Counted from the first letter of the stretch, positions 1 to 13,491 are shown. The stretch is DNA of 53,121 nucleotides from an uncultured Butyricicoccus sp. (GCA_944384655.1 CALWUF010000053.1:1-53121); one strand, 5' to 3'. Numbers and translations: made by a program. Notes: generated by a model from the letters alone, not told the origin.

Positions 1-1381
1 CGATGATCTCGAGGTGCAGCTCGCCCATACCGGCGATGATGGTCTGACCGGTTTCCTCATCGGTGTAGGTCTTGAAGGTCGGGTCCTCTTCCGCCAGCTT
101 GGCCAGCGCGATACCCATCTTCTCCTGTCCAGCCTTGGTCTTCGGCTCGATCGCAACACGGATAACCGGCTCCGGGAAGTTCATGGACTCCAGGATGATC
201 GGGTGCTTCTCGTCACAGAGCGTGTCGCCCGTGGTAACGTTCTTGAAGCCGATACCGCCTGCGATATCGCCGGAGTAAACCACGTCAATATCCTGACGGT
301 GGTTCGCGTGCATCTGCAGGATACGGCCGAGACGCTCGCGGCTGTCCTTGGTCGCATTGAGGACCGAGGAACCCGCGGTGATCGAACCGGAGTACACGCG
401 GAAGTAGGTCAGACGGCCGACAAACGGGTCGGTCGCAATCTTAAACGCCAGCGCAGAGAACGGCGCGTCGTCAGAAGACGGACGGGAGTCCTCCTCACCG
501 GTCTTCGGGTTGACACCCTTGATGTCCGGGATGTCGGTCGGCGCGGGCATATAGTCGATAACCGCGTCGAGCAGCATCTGAACGCCCTTGTTGCGGTAAG
601 CGGTGCCGCACAGGACCGGAACGATCTGGTTCTCGATCGTGCCCTTACGGATCGCAGCCTTAACTTCCGCAGCAGAGATCTCCTCGCCCTCGAGGTACTT
701 CATCATGAGGTCCTCGTCGAGCTCAGCGGCAGCTTCCCACAGTGCATCGTGGTACTCCTGCGCCTGATCCATCATATCGGCCGGGATGTCCTCATCGCGG
801 ACGTCCTTGCCGAGGTCGTCATAATAAACTTCAGCACGCATGGTGACCAGGTCGATGATACCACGGAAGGTATCCTCAACGCCGATCGGCAGCTGGATCG
901 GCACCGCGTTGCACTTCAGACGGTCCTTCATCATCGCAACTACGTTGAAGAAGTCAGCGCCCATGATGTCCATCTTGTTGACGAACGCCATACGCGGAAC
1001 CTTGTAGTCGTCAGCCTGATGCCAAACGGTCTCAGACTGCGGCTCGACGCCGCCCTTTGCGCAGAATACGCAGACAGAGCCGTCGAGGACACGCAGGGAA
1101 CGCTGTACTTCTACGGTGAAGTCAACGTGACCCGGTGTATCGATGATATTGATACGATGACCCTTCCAATGGCAGGTGGTAGCAGCGGATGTAATGGTGA
1201 TGCCGCGCTCCTGTTCCTGAGCCATCCAGTCCATGACTGCGGCGCCTTCATGCGTCTCACCGATCTTATGCGTGCGACCTGTATAGAACAGGATACGCTC
1301 GGTAGTCGTCGTTTTGCCGGCGTCGATATGCGCCATGATACCAATATTTCTTGTTTTTTCCAGTGAAAACTCTCTGGGCAT
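1..1381 (-). CDS. fusA: Elongation factor G, N-terminal 460 residues (cut by window edge)
   Basis: Translocation GTPase that moves tRNA and mRNA through the ribosome; cytosolic. Reading from the ATG at 1381, the frame stays open to base 1. It shows the G1 loop [14 protein letters not shown] near residue 20, the G3 motif [13 protein letters not shown] (G4), and the domain II/III region up to [10 protein letters not shown]. About 230 residues (the rest of domain III to domain V) lie beyond the left edge. The start is supported by an AAAGGAG site seven bases upstream. It is the last visible gene of the rplGB-rpsL-rpsG-fusA unit, 39 bases after rpsG. The motifs match canonical EF-G rather than a ribosome-protection paralogue, and the ribosomal-protein context agrees. 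Confidence 0.97.
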   Translation of the reverse strand, partial: MPREFSLEKTRNIGIMAHIDAGKTTTTERILFYTGRTHKIGETHEGAAVMDWMAQEQERGITITSAATTCHWKGHRINIIDTPGHVDFTVEVQRSLRVLDGSVCVFCAKGGVEPQSETVWHQADDYKVPRMAFVNKMDIMGADFFNVVAMMKDRLKCNAVPIQLPIGVEDTFRGIIDLVTMRAEVYYDDLGKDVRDEDIPADMMDQAQEYHDALWEAAAELDEDLMMKYLEGEEISAAEVKAAIRKGTIENQIVPVLCGTAYRNKGVQMLLDAVIDYMPAPTDIPDIKGVNPKTGEEDSRPSSDDAPFSALAFKIATDPFVGRLTYFRVYSGSITAGSSVLNATKDSRERLGRILQMHANHRQDIDVVYSGDIAGGIGFKNVTTGDTLCDEKHPIILESMNFPEPVIRVAIEPKTKAGQEKMGIALAKLAEEDPTFKTYTDEETGQTIIAGMGELHLEII

Positions 1382-1420
1382 ACTATTCTCCTTTCGTAAA
1401 GCTACCCAATACAGATCAAA

Positions 1421-1891
1421 TTAGAATCTGTAATGTGCAAACGCCTTATTAGCCTCTGCCATCTTATGGGTGTCTTCACGCTTCTTAACGGCGCCGCCCA
1501 GATTGTTCACAGCATCCATGATTTCGCCGGCCAATCTCTCGGCCATCGTTCTCTCGGAACGGGCACGGGAATACTTGGTGATCCAACGCAGACCCAAAGT
1601 CTGACGTCTTTCCGGGCGAACTTCCATCGGAACCTGATAGGTAGCACCGCCGACGCGGCGAGCCTTCACTTCCAGAGACGGCATAATGTTATCCATTGCC
1701 TCAGTAAATACTTCTAACGGATCGCGGCCAGTCTTCTCCTTTACGATGTCAAAAGCACCGTAAACAACCTTCTGGGCTACGCCCTTCTTACCGTCGAGCA
1801 TGATCGAATTGACCAGCTTGGTAACGAGCTGGGAGCCGTAGAGCGGATCCGGAAGAACTTCTCTCTTGGGAACAAATCCTCTTCTTGGCAC
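1421..1891 (-). CDS. rpsG: 30S ribosomal protein S7
   Basis: Primary 16S rRNA-binding protein that organises the head of the 30S subunit. The 156-residue product matches the usual S7 length and begins with the [15 protein letters not shown] signature. I chose the GTG at 1891: a GGAGGG site sits just upstream, and the longer frame from the GTG at 1909 would place this ribosome binding site inside the coding region and add six non-family residues. It lies between rpsL and fusA in the classic str-operon order. About 200 bases separate it from rpsL and I see no terminator there, so co-transcription is likely. Confidence 0.97.
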   Translation of the reverse strand: MPRRGFVPKREVLPDPLYGSQLVTKLVNSIMLDGKKGVAQKVVYGAFDIVKEKTGRDPLEVFTEAMDNIMPSLEVKARRVGGATYQVPMEVRPERRQTLGLRWITKYSRARSERTMAERLAGEIMDAVNNLGGAVKKREDTHKMAEANKAFAHYRF

Positions 1892-2092
1892 GATACTTCC
1901 CTCCTTCACAAAAAAATGATTTCATAGGTACTTCAAAAGCCACCCCTGGCTTTTGTCATCGCCTGTCCGAGGAGTCTGAAACAAAATCTATTCAAACACG
2001 CTCAGGACAAAGCTCTTTTTGCTTTGCTGAACCAAAAAGTGTTCAAGTCAAACGCACGGGTTTCGTGTGGGTTTTGATTTGGGCTTTTGTTT

Positions 2093-2512
2093 TTACTTGC
2101 CCGGCTTCGGACGCTTTGCGCCGTACTTGGAACGGGCCTGATGACGGTTTGCAACGCCCTGCGTGTCGAGCGAACCACGGATGATATGATAACGCACACC
2201 CGGAAGGTCCTTAACACGGCCGCCGCGAACCATTACAACAGAGTGTTCCTGCAGGTTGTGACCGATACCCGGAATATAGGCGGAAACTTCCATACCGTTG
2301 GTCAGCTTAACACGAGCGACCTTACGCAGTGCGGAGTTCGGCTTTTTCGGGGTCATGGTCTTGACAGTTGTGCAGACGCCTCTCTTTTGCGGAGACGGCT
2401 GGCTGGTTGCCTTCTTCTTCAGGGAGTTCAGACCTACCTGAAGCGCCGGAGCTGTAGACTTATAGGCTACTTCCTGTCTGCCCTTGCGAACGAGCTGGTT
2501 AAAGGTTGGCAT
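2093..2512 (-). CDS. rpsL: 30S ribosomal protein S12
   Basis: Decoding-centre protein of the 30S subunit. The 139-residue protein carries the invariant [11 protein letters not shown] loop and the [14 protein letters not shown] loop. The lysines at the classical streptomycin-resistance positions are wild type, so no ribosomal resistance is predicted. The start has an AAGGAGGT site. The gene follows rplGB by about 70 bases and should share its promoter. Confidence 0.98.
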   Translation of the reverse strand: MPTFNQLVRKGRQEVAYKSTAPALQVGLNSLKKKATSQPSPQKRGVCTTVKTMTPKKPNSALRKVARVKLTNGMEVSAYIPGIGHNLQEHSVVMVRGGRVKDLPGVRYHIIRGSLDTQGVANRHQARSKYGAKRPKPGK

Positions 2513-2583
2513 TTAACTGGCACCTCCTTAAATAAGAATGAATAGATTTATTTCAGCGGGAATTTGTCCCGTTAAAATCGCAC

Positions 2584-2826
2584 TTATTTTGTGACCGCAA
2601 CAACGGCAGCACCTACTGCGATGCCAACTGCTTCACCCAATTGCTTCATAGATGAAACCCCGGTCACTTCGACGTTGTGTTCCTCGCACAACATCCGGAT
2701 AGGGTCGGTAATCCGCCGCTCTGCGTCCGCAGCAATGAATACTTGCTTTGCGCCGCCGTCACGGATGACTTTCTTGGACTGCTTCACACCGACGACTTTT
2801 GCCGCCGAAGACAGCTCTGAGAGCAT
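2584..2826 (-). CDS. rplGB: L7Ae-family ribosomal protein (YbxF/RplGB type)
   Basis: Small (80 aa) single-domain L7Ae/L30e-fold RNA-binding protein, which in Firmicutes is found between rpoC and rpsL. Homologues bind kink-turn RNA. The sequence has the family pattern GGAKQVFIAADAE followed by the CEEHNVEV segment. It is preceded by AAGGAGG and a near-consensus promoter, so it is the first gene of the str operon here. The position supports the call as much as the sequence does. What it contributes to the ribosome is not visible from the sequence. Confidence 0.9.
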   Translation of the reverse strand: MLSELSSAAKVVGVKQSKKVIRDGGAKQVFIAADAERRITDPIRMLCEEHNVEVTGVSSMKQLGEAVGIAVGAAVVAVTK

Positions 2827-2855
2827 AACGATACCTCCTTATCGCATACTCGTTT

Positions 2856-2884
2856 ATTTTACCGTATGACCCCTTTGTTGTCAA
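2856..2884 (-). promoter_or_regulatory. Promoter of rplGB-rpsL-rpsG-fusA
   Basis: A perfect TTGACA (2879-2884), a 17-base spacer and TAAAAT (2856-2861) lie 30 bases before the rplGB start codon. It is one of the best sigma-A type matches in the window, as expected for ribosomal genes. The 160 bases upstream, to the end of the membrane-protein gene at 3041, hold no other gene. Confidence 0.85.
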
Positions 2885-3040
2885 TCTTTTTTTCTATGAT
2901 TTTACAAAGCAGAAAATAGCATTCCCCCTCAGCCGGAGTTTATTCATATATTTGCACAAACCGGTAAAAAATTTTTTAAACGATGTGAAACGCCAGGCAG
3001 AACTTCTCTTGCAGGAAATCTGTTATTTCCCTGCAATTTC

Positions 3041-3436
3041 TCATTGAAACAGTCCTTTGAGATCGTATAACAGCCCTTTCTCCCACGCTTTGTCATACTT
3101 CTCCTGTTTCCCACTCGCCTGATATACTGTGTCATGATAGCGCAGATACCCACCGGACAAAAAACTGAATCCAACCACTGCCGCCAGTGTAACAGATAGC
3201 AGTTGCCTGCGCGTCGACGGACGGTCAGCAATCCATTGCCACAGACCGAAAACCGCATACGCGCCCACCACCACCACAATCAACGGCAGCGCCAGTTCCC
3301 CAAAAAATGAATCCAATTCTACATCCTTGCAATATTTGCGCAGCATGAGATCTCGGCGCGCCAACCCGACACAGATCACGAGCATACCTGTACTCACGAT
3401 AAGCCAGCCATATTTCCAGTATTTGTCGTTTTTCAT
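3041..3436 (-). CDS. Small membrane protein of unknown function
   Basis: Predicted 131-residue protein that I do not recognise. It shows three hydrophobic segments (about residues 10-27, 48-70 and 82-102) with a charged C-terminal tail rich in Lys and Tyr. The start at 3436 is chosen because GAGGG lies eight bases upstream. An in-frame ATG at 3460 would overlap the preceding gene further and has no ribosome binding site. The GAGGG is next to the stop codon of the acetyltransferase gene (TGA ends at 3448), so the two are translationally coupled. No terminator with a clear T-run follows, only an imperfect hairpin near 3012-3034. Confidence 0.6.
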   Translation of the reverse strand: MKNDKYWKYGWLIVSTGMLVICVGLARRDLMLRKYCKDVELDSFFGELALPLIVVVVGAYAVFGLWQWIADRPSTRRQLLSVTLAAVVGFSFLSGGYLRYHDTVYQASGKQEKYDKAWEKGLLYDLKGLFQ

Positions 3437-3447
3437 GATTTTATCCC

Positions 3448-4101
3448 TCATACCATCCATATGTCTGGATTCATTGCCAAATTTTCTATATCATGAAAGG
3501 CTTTTGCCGCATGCCAACCATCTGCCGCCGCATGATTGATCGAGAGGGAAATCGGCAGCATCCGTCTGCCATCCAATTCATGCCATTTTCCCATCACAAA
3601 AATGGGGAACAACATCTGCGGCGCGGTATACGTATCACACGCATACGACGTGAAACTCAGCCACGGCATCATAGACAACGACACAAATCCATCCGGTCTG
3701 CCATCCTTTGCCTGAACCCCTTTGATGTTGGAGCAGGTTTCCATATCTTCCACAGCCTTTGCATAAAATACGCTGAAATCCGCATCCCATTCTGTCCAGA
3801 TATCAGAAAAAGTCTGATCGTCCGGATGAAAAATTGTATAGGACGGCACACAATACTCCCAATACCCCGGATTCCCTTCTTCATCCACTGCCATGCGCAA
3901 TTCCATGGTATCGTTGACAACGCGCATAATCATCCAGAGCGCTGCCGGATAAAACCGCAGGTTTTTTTCCTTAACGCGTCGATACAGCGCTGTAATATCG
4001 ATCTCATAATTCAAATTATAGCGCGTGCGCACAATGTCAGTATAATATCGAAAATGTTCGGCGCGCGGCCAGGTATTACAATCCAACGGATGAAACAACA
4101 T
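3448..4101 (-). CDS. Chloramphenicol acetyltransferase-like protein
   Basis: Acyl-CoA-dependent O-acetyltransferase fold of the classical CatA family, a trimeric cytosolic enzyme in known members. The 217-residue length fits the family (about 215-220). The active-site block near the C terminus reads INHAAADGWHA, keeping the catalytic His and the structural Asp-Gly of the HxxxDG motif. The first His of the usual HHAxxDG is replaced by Asn. The N-terminal FHPLDCNTWPRAEHFRYY and the central TSYACDTY and FPIFVMGK segments also match. The start at 4101 has AGGAGGT seven bases upstream. It has its own extended -10 promoter and sits between rpoC and rplGB. Whether it acetylates chloramphenicol or another substrate cannot be told. 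Confidence 0.85.
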   Translation of the reverse strand: MLFHPLDCNTWPRAEHFRYYTDIVRTRYNLNYEIDITALYRRVKEKNLRFYPAALWMIMRVVNDTMELRMAVDEEGNPGYWEYCVPSYTIFHPDDQTFSDIWTEWDADFSVFYAKAVEDMETCSNIKGVQAKDGRPDGFVSLSMMPWLSFTSYACDTYTAPQMLFPIFVMGKWHELDGRRMLPISLSINHAAADGWHAAKAFHDIENLAMNPDIWMV

Positions 4102-4121
4102 GCGTCTCACCTCCTGTTGAC

Positions 4122-4130
4122 AGTATACCA
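4122..4130 (-). promoter_or_regulatory. Extended -10 promoter of the acetyltransferase gene
   Basis: The minus strand reads TGGTATACT, an extended -10 element with TATACT at 4122-4127, 20 bases before the start codon. There is no good -35 hexamer at the expected distance. It lies just downstream of the rpoC terminator, so the gene can be expressed independently of rpoBC. Confidence 0.6.
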
Positions 4131-4169
4131 CATTTACACACCATTCGCACCCGCTCCCGTTCTTCAAGC

Positions 4170-4206
4170 AAAAAAAGAGAGGCAATACCGCAATATTGCC
4201 TCTCTT
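4170..4206 (-). terminator. Intrinsic terminator of rpoBC
   Basis: A perfect 12-bp stem (4176-4187 with 4194-4205), a six-base loop and, in the minus direction, a run of seven T. It begins about ten bases after the rpoC stop codon and separates rpoBC from the downstream acetyltransferase gene. Confidence 0.9.
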
Positions 4207-4216
4207 ATGATTTCAT

Positions 4217-7747
<3,531 letters not shown>

Positions 7748-7749
7748 GC

Positions 7750-10700
7750 TTACTCCTCCGTCTCGCTGTAATCATCATCGCTGTCAAACAGATCGTCGGA
7801 TACCATAGACTCCTCGTCCAGCAGCGGATGATCGCCGTCCTCGACATCGGAAATACCGAAACCAGAGGCCTCGAATTCCGAATCGCTTGCGGTTGCACGT
7901 TCATGCTGCTCATAGCTCGCAGTATCGTCATCGTCGTCCGCCAGGACAATTTCCGCACCGTCCTCGTCGAGCACACGGATGTCCAAACACAGCGACTGCA
8001 GCTCCTTGACCAGGACTTTGAACGACTCCGGTACACCCGGCTGCGGGATATTGTGACCCTTGACAATTGCCTCATAGGTCTTGACACGACCGACAATATC
8101 ATCCGACTTGACAGTCAGGATCTCCTGCAACGTATACGCTGCGCCATAGGCCTCCAATGCCCAGACTTCCATCTCGCCAAAACGCTGACCGCCGAACTGT
8201 GCTTTGCCGCCGAGCGGCTGCTGGGTAACCAGCGAATACGGACCTGTGGAACGCGCGTGAATCTTATCGTCAACCAGATGATGCAGCTTGAGATAGTACA
8301 TATAGCCGACGGTTACTTCATTGTCAAATTTCTCACCGGTACGACCGTCATATAAAACCGATTTGCCATTCGGATTCTTGCCGGCTGCGGTCAGCGCATC
8401 TGCAATGTCCTGTTCGTTCGCACCGTCAAATACCGGCGTCGCAATCTTCCAGCCCATGCTCATCGCTGCATAACCCAGATGAACTTCCAATACCTGTCCA
8501 ATGTTCATGCGGGACGGTACGCCGAGCGGATTCAAAACGATGTCCAGCGGTGTGCCATCTTCGAGGAACGGCATATCTTCCTGCGGCAGGATGCGTGAAA
8601 CGACGCCCTTGTTGCCATGGCGACCTGCCATCTTATCGCCTACAGAAATCTTTCTCTTCTGCGCAATATAGACGCGGACCGTCATATTTACACCGGGCGA
8701 CAGATCATCCCCGGCTTCTCTCGTGAATACCTTGACGTCAACAACAATGCCCGCTTCGCCATGCGGCGCACGCAGGGACGTATCGCGTACTTCGCGCGCT
8801 TTTTCACCAAAAATTGCACGCAGCAGGCGCTCTTCTGCGGTCAATTCCGTTTCGCCCTTCGGCGTTACTTTACCGACGAGGATATCTCCGGAATGAACCT
8901 CCGCACCAATGCGGATGATACCGCGTTCATCGAGATCGCGCAGGGCATCTTCGCCCACATTCGGGATATCACGCGTAATTTCTTCCGGTCCCAGCTTGGT
9001 GTCACGCGATTCGGATTCATATTCTTCGATGTGAATAGACGTATATACGTCGTCACGAACCAGACGCTCGTTGAGCAGCACGGCGTCCTCATAGTTATAA
9101 CCTTCCCAGGTCATGAAACCGATGAGCGCATTCTTGCCCAGTGCAACTTCACCATTGGAAGTAGACGGACCGTCCGCCAGGACGTCGCCCTTTTTGACGC
9201 GCTCGCCCAGATTGACAATCGGGCGCTGATTGATGCAGGTAGACTGGTTGGAACGCAGGAACTTGGTCAGATGATAGGTCTTTTCACCCATCATATCGTA
9301 GTTGACGGTCACATCACGTGCAGTGACACGGGTGACAACGCCGTCGCCCTCTGCCAGCGGGACGATACCGGAGTCTACACATGCTTTATATTCCATACCT
9401 GTGCCGACAGCAGGAGATTCCGTCTTGAGCAGCGGCACAGCCTGACGCTGCATGTTTGCACCCATCAGGGCACGGTTTGCGTCGTCGTGTTCGAGGAACG
9501 GAATCATTGCCGTTGCAACGGATACCATCATACGCGGAGAAACGTCCATCAGATCGACGTCCTGACGATCCACTTCGACGATTTCCTCACGGCAACGGCA
9601 GGTAATACGGGCATTCGCCAAACGCCCCTGTTCATCCAACGGCTCATATGCCTGGCAAACCGTGTACTCATCCTCGATGTCTGCGGTCATATAACAAACT
9701 TCATCGGTAACGCGACCGGTCTCCTTGTCAATGACTCGATACGGCGCCTCGATAAAGCCAAATTCATTGATGCGCGCGTAGGTTGCGAGATAAGAAATCA
9801 GACCGATGTTCGGACCTTCCGGCGTCTCGATCGGGCACATACGACCATAATGGCTGTAGTGTACGTCTCGAACCTCAAAGGATGCGCGGTCACGCGACAG
9901 ACCGCCTGGACCCAATGCGGACATACGGCGCTTGTGCGTCAGCTCTGCCAGCGGATTGGTCTGATCCATGAACTGGGACAGCGGAGAAGAACCAAAGAAT
10001 TCCTTAATCGCTGCGGTAACGGGGCGAATGTTAATGAGCGACTGCGGCGTAACGATATCCAGATCCTGAATCGTCATGCGCTCACGGATGACACGTTCCA
10101 TACGCGAGAAACCGATGCGGAACTGATTCTGCAACAATTCACCGACACAACGCAGACGGCGATTGCCCAGATGGTCGATGTCATCGGTCGTACCGATGTC
10201 GTGACCGAGACCGAGCAGATAGCAGATGGATGCCAGCATATCATCAACAATGATGTGCTTGGGAATCAGATCATCCTTTGCCGCACAGATGTCATCAATC
10301 AATTCCTCTTCGCTCTTGCCTTCGGCCTCTGCTGTCTCCAGCAACTCCCTGAGCACGACAAAGCGAACCTTTTCCTTGATGCCGCACTTTTCCAACGGGT
10401 CGAAGGAAACAAAGTCTTTCATATCGACCATGCCGTTGCCAAACACCTTGACCTTTACGCCATCATTGGACTCAATGGTCGTACCATGCACACCGCGGCG
10501 CGCAATCAGATTCGCCTGCTGGCGGTTGAGAACCGTGCCTTCCTCTGCGAGGATTTCCCCGGTCATCGGATCGACAACGGTCTCGCACAACTTATGCCCC
10601 ACCAGACGGCGTGCAATATTCAGCTTCTTGTTGTACTTATAACGACCGACTGCGGAAATGTCATAGCGCCGGGTATCAAAAAACAGCGCATTGAGCAGAC

Positions 10701-11484
10701 TGCGTGACGAATCAACCGTGGGCGGCTCGCCCGGACGCAGCTTCTTATAGATTTCGATGAGGGCGTCTTCAACCGTCTTGGATGGATCTTTGTCGAGGGT
10801 TGCCAAAATGCGCTCGTCCTCGCCGAACATCTCGATGATCTCTGCATCGGTCTCAACGCCGATGGCACGGATGAACGAAGTGATCGGAATTTTTCTATTT
10901 TTATCGATTCGGACATAAAATACATCATTGCTGTCCGTCTCATACTCCAGCCATGCGCCGCGATACGGGATGACCGTCGAAGACAACAGCGGCTTATCCG
11001 TCTTATCCAGCGTCATGCCGTAGTAGACGCCCGGTGAACGGACAATCTGAGAAACAATGACGCGTTCCGCGCCGTTGATGATAAACGTGCCGGAATCGGT
11101 CATGCGCGGGAAATCGCCCATAAACAGTTCCTGTTCTTTGATTTCGCCGGTCTCTTTGTAACGCAGACGCATGCGAACACGCAGCGGGCAGGCATATGTG
11201 GCGTCACGCGCCTTGCACTCTTCCACACTGTATTTGGGTTCATCGTCCAACTTATAGTCGATGAACGACAATTCCAGATTGCCAGTGTAGTCACTGATAG
11301 ACGCAACGTCGTCGAATACCTCGCGCAATCCGTCCGTCAGGAACCATTCATATGATTTTTTCTGAACCTCGATCAGGTTCGGCATGTCCAGGATCTCCGG
11401 AATCCTGGCAAAGCTCTTTCGGGTGGTACGTCCGTACTTCACGTCATGGACATGGACACCGTTGATTGTCGCCTCGTTTGCCAT
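7750..11484 (-). CDS. rpoB: RNA polymerase beta subunit
   Basis: Catalytic subunit of RNA polymerase, 1244 residues. The rifampicin pocket reads [20 protein letters not shown] followed by [11 protein letters not shown]; the main resistance positions (the Asp, His and Ser equivalents) are wild type. A Pro stands where E. coli has Gln510. [14 protein letters not shown] and the C-terminal [19 protein letters not shown] are present. The last 65 residues form an acidic, low-complexity tail with a DDDDD run. It begins its own transcription unit, without rplJL upstream; the next gene upstream encodes a histidine phosphatase. Confidence 0.99.
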   Translation of the reverse strand: MANEATINGVHVHDVKYGRTTRKSFARIPEILDMPNLIEVQKKSYEWFLTDGLREVFDDVASISDYTGNLELSFIDYKLDDEPKYSVEECKARDATYACPLRVRMRLRYKETGEIKEQELFMGDFPRMTDSGTFIINGAERVIVSQIVRSPGVYYGMTLDKTDKPLLSSTVIPYRGAWLEYETDSNDVFYVRIDKNRKIPITSFIRAIGVETDAEIIEMFGEDERILATLDKDPSKTVEDALIEIYKKLRPGEPPTVDSSRSLLNALFFDTRRYDISAVGRYKYNKKLNIARRLVGHKLCETVVDPMTGEILAEEGTVLNRQQANLIARRGVHGTTIESNDGVKVKVFGNGMVDMKDFVSFDPLEKCGIKEKVRFVVLRELLETAEAEGKSEEELIDDICAAKDDLIPKHIIVDDMLASICYLLGLGHDIGTTDDIDHLGNRRLRCVGELLQNQFRIGFSRMERVIRERMTIQDLDIVTPQSLINIRPVTAAIKEFFGSSPLSQFMDQTNPLAELTHKRRMSALGPGGLSRDRASFEVRDVHYSHYGRMCPIETPEGPNIGLISYLATYARINEFGFIEAPYRVIDKETGRVTDEVCYMTADIEDEYTVCQAYEPLDEQGRLANARITCRCREEIVEVDRQDVDLMDVSPRMMVSVATAMIPFLEHDDANRALMGANMQRQAVPLLKTESPAVGTGMEYKACVDSGIVPLAEGDGVVTRVTARDVTVNYDMMGEKTYHLTKFLRSNQSTCINQRPIVNLGERVKKGDVLADGPSTSNGEVALGKNALIGFMTWEGYNYEDAVLLNERLVRDDVYTSIHIEEYESESRDTKLGPEEITRDIPNVGEDALRDLDERGIIRIGAEVHSGDILVGKVTPKGETELTAEERLLRAIFGEKAREVRDTSLRAPHGEAGIVVDVKVFTREAGDDLSPGVNMTVRVYIAQKRKISVGDKMAGRHGNKGVVSRILPQEDMPFLEDGTPLDIVLNPLGVPSRMNIGQVLEVHLGYAAMSMGWKIATPVFDGANEQDIADALTAAGKNPNGKSVLYDGRTGEKFDNEVTVGYMYYLKLHHLVDDKIHARSTGPYSLVTQQPLGGKAQFGGQRFGEMEVWALEAYGAAYTLQEILTVKSDDIVGRVKTYEAIVKGHNIPQPGVPESFKVLVKELQSLCLDIRVLDEDGAEIVLADDDDDTASYEQHERATASDSEFEASGFGISDVEDGDHPLLDEESMVSDDLFDSDDDYSETEE

Positions 11485-11627
11485 ATTGTACCCATCACTC
11501 CGTTTCTCAAGTATTCGATACGCCTGGCTGCGTAGTGATTATTGTCATACTCTTTCTTGCATCTTGACGAAAAAAATGCTAGAATGTATTTGGATAAAGT
11601 TCCATATATTTATGTGGAAACTATTAA
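11485..11627 (-). other. 5' leader of rpoBC
   Basis: About 140 bases between the rpoB promoter and start codon. It contains a GGAGTGAT ribosome binding site 11 bases before the ATG and a short AT-rich inverted repeat near 11603-11622. No gene or terminator is seen in it. Confidence 0.5.
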
Positions 11628-11656
11628 ATGATAGCATACTTATACAAATTTGTCAA
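11628..11656 (-). promoter_or_regulatory. Promoter of rpoB-rpoC
   Basis: TTGACA (11651-11656), a 17-base spacer and TATCAT (11628-11633), about 145 bases before rpoB. It makes rpoBC a transcription unit separate from any ribosomal-protein operon. Confidence 0.85.
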
Positions 11657-11673
11657 GCTGACCAAAGTTGTCA

Positions 11674-11696
11674 AACCTCTCCAAATCGGAGAGGTT
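11674..11696. terminator. Hairpin between the histidine phosphatase gene and the rpoB promoter
   Basis: Nine-bp perfect stem (11674-11682 with 11688-11696) and a five-base loop. In the minus direction only three T follow, so it would be a weak terminator for the upstream gene. In the plus direction the T-rich tail is better, but no plus-strand gene precedes it. It sits directly upstream of the rpoB -35 box. Confidence 0.5.
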
Positions 11697-11757
11697 TTGT
11701 TGTTTTTGTTTGTGTTTTTCGACCAAAGAAATGGGAATTTGTGCGTTTTCCGTGTAT

Positions 11758-12432
11758 CTATTCCACCTGTTTCATGCCTGGTGCGCGACCCCGCTTTAAA
11801 TATGCGGACCGGAATCTCAATTCCTCCGGCAGGTGTGATTGATCATCGTAAAATTTTGTTTCAAAATCGCCATTTTCCCCATATACAATGCACGAAATGG
11901 ACGCATTTCCTACAATATTGGGTTGCATTTCGTCAAATGGGGTATCCAGACACGCCAGATACGATTGCAGCGCAAAGCCATGCGACACGATGACAATGGA
12001 TTTTCCCCGATTGCTCCGAATCAAACGATCCACCGTTTCCGTCATGCGGGCATGCACCTGTTTGGCGCTCTCGCCGTCCGGCGGACAAAATTTTGCCGGA
12101 TGATTGCGGAAATTGTCCATCACATCGGGATATGCGCGCCGGTTTTCCTCATTGGTATGACCCTCCAGCAGACCGCCGTCAATCTCACGCAAGCCGTCTA
12201 CCAGCACTGGTTGCACTGCCAGATGGCGGCATACCCCTTCCGCCGTCTGCCAGGCACGTGTGAGCGGGCTGCTGTATACCGCATCCACCGCAATACCGGC
12301 AAACGTCTCACCCAAAAAATACGCCTGTTGAAGCCCGGTATCGCCCAGCGGTATATCTGAACTGCCCTGGAACCGCCCCCCGACATTGTTGTCCGTCGTG
12401 CCGTGACGGATGAAATAAACTGTTGTCTTCAC
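11758..12432 (-). CDS. Histidine phosphatase family protein
   Basis: Phosphoglycerate-mutase-like phosphatase of 224 residues, cytosolic. The phosphohistidine motif FIRHGTTDNN is at the N terminus. The other family signatures follow: SSPLTRAWQTAE, REIDGGLLEGHT and VSHGFAL with the second catalytic His. The start is the GTG at 12432, preceded by GAAGGG; the upstream in-frame codons run through the rmlA terminator and are not coding. The substrate is not identifiable; cobalamin-pathway or broad sugar-phosphate phosphatases look alike. No clear promoter is seen in the short gap after the rmlA terminator. Confidence 0.88.
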   Translation of the reverse strand: MKTTVYFIRHGTTDNNVGGRFQGSSDIPLGDTGLQQAYFLGETFAGIAVDAVYSSPLTRAWQTAEGVCRHLAVQPVLVDGLREIDGGLLEGHTNEENRRAYPDVMDNFRNHPAKFCPPDGESAKQVHARMTETVDRLIRSNRGKSIVIVSHGFALQSYLACLDTPFDEMQPNIVGNASISCIVYGENGDFETKFYDDQSHLPEELRFRSAYLKRGRAPGMKQVE

Positions 12433-12450
12433 AAAACATTCCCTTCTTCC

Positions 12451-12480
12451 AAAAACAGAGCGGCCATGTGGCCGCTCTGT
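12451..12480. terminator. Terminator after rmlA
   Basis: An 11-bp GC-rich perfect stem (12455-12465 with 12470-12480) with a four-base loop, followed by five T in the minus direction, eight bases past the rmlA stop codon. A T-rich stretch also follows on the plus strand, so it could work both ways. Confidence 0.85.
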
Positions 12481-12487
12481 TCGTTTT

Positions 12488-13345
12488 TTATAGACACTGC
12501 AAGTACTGCCCGTACAGGGTTTTGCCCAACTGAACACCAACTTCATGCACCTGTTCTGCGGTAATCAAGCCCTTATCATAGGCGCATTCCTCCGGGCAGG
12601 CGATATAACGTCCCGTGCGTTCCTGTACCTCACGCACACAATTTGCCGCTTCAAGCAGGTTTTCCGCAGTACCTGCGTCTTTCCACACAAAGCTGTCACT
12701 CAGCGGAACAACTTTGAGTTGACCGCGACGCAAATATTCCAAATTTACGTCTGTGATTTCCAGCTCACCGCGTGCGGACGGCTGGAGATTCCGCGCGATT
12801 TCCAATACATCTGAATTGTAAAAATACAATCCCGGAATAATATAATTGGATTTCGGGAAACGCGGTTTTTCTTCGATGCTGATGGCGTTGCCTTCCTCAT
12901 CGAATTCTACCACGCCAAATGCACGCGGATCATCGACATAATAGCCAAAAACTGTTGCACCGACATTGTTGTCGGCCGCATGCATAAACTGATACTGCTT
13001 GGTTTCATCATAGAAAATATTATCTCCCAAGACCAGGCAAACGGATTCACCCCGGATAAAATCCGCTGCGACAAGGAATGCATCTGCAATCCCGCGCGGC
13101 ACTTTCTGCACCGCATAGGAAATCTGAACGCCCCATGCACTGCCGTCGCCCAGCAGCCGTTCAAAGGTTTCCTCTTCACCGTCCGGAATAATGACCATAA
13201 TATCGGTAACGCCCGACTGAATTAATACAGAAAGCGGATAATAAATCAACGGTTTATCATAAACCGGAAGTAACGGCTTGCACACAGGCTTTGTCATCGG
13301 ATACAGCCGAGTCCCCTTGCCTGCAGCAAGAATCAAACCTTTCAT
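12488..13345 (-). CDS. rmlA: Glucose-1-phosphate thymidylyltransferase
   Basis: Converts dTTP and glucose 1-phosphate to dTDP-glucose, the first step to dTDP-rhamnose and related cell-surface sugars. The 285-residue protein starts MKGLILAAGKGTRLYPMT, the nucleotide-binding signature. It continues with KPLLPVYDKPLIYYPL, the LVLGDNIFYDET metal site and SNYIIPGLYFYNSDV of short RmlA proteins. No rmlB, C or D lies next to it; the nearest surface-polymer genes are about 18 kb away (31.4-34.9 kb). It has its own consensus promoter and terminator, so it is a single-gene unit. Confidence 0.93.
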   Translation of the reverse strand: MKGLILAAGKGTRLYPMTKPVCKPLLPVYDKPLIYYPLSVLIQSGVTDIMVIIPDGEEETFERLLGDGSAWGVQISYAVQKVPRGIADAFLVAADFIRGESVCLVLGDNIFYDETKQYQFMHAADNNVGATVFGYYVDDPRAFGVVEFDEEGNAISIEEKPRFPKSNYIIPGLYFYNSDVLEIARNLQPSARGELEITDVNLEYLRRGQLKVVPLSDSFVWKDAGTAENLLEAANCVREVQERTGRYIACPEECAYDKGLITAEQVHEVGVQLGKTLYGQYLQCL

Positions 13346-13429
13346 GATGTTTTGCCCTCCATCACATCAAAAATCTGTCCCATCCCCATTTTCAGACACA
13401 GAATGGGTATATTCCTATATCTTATCATT

Positions 13430-13459
13430 ATTATACCGATAGTCCCTGCATGCTGTCAA
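13430..13459 (-). promoter_or_regulatory. Promoter of rmlA
   Basis: TTGACA (13454-13459), an 18-base spacer and TATAAT (13430-13435). It begins just after the stop codon of the upstream AEC transporter gene (13492) and leaves a leader of about 80 bases. Confidence 0.82.
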
Positions 13460-13491
13460 GAAATGTCTTGGTATTTCTACACAAACCCACA

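Noticed and set aside
14..1366. 450-codon open frame on the plus strand at the left edge
   Set aside because: Antisense to fusA, whose G1, G3 and G4 motifs are all readable on the minus strand.
1889..1909. Longer start (GTG at 1909) for rpsG
   Set aside because: It would put the Shine-Dalgarno sequence inside the coding region; starting at the GTG at 1891 gives the standard 156-residue S7.
3012..3034. Hairpin after the small membrane-protein gene as a terminator
   Set aside because: The stem has a bulge and no T-run follows in the minus direction; at best a weak structure.
8617..10707. Long open frame (696 codons) on the plus strand
   Set aside because: It lies wholly antisense to rpoB, has no ribosome binding site, and its product has no family signature. 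The frame is open because of codon bias in rpoB.
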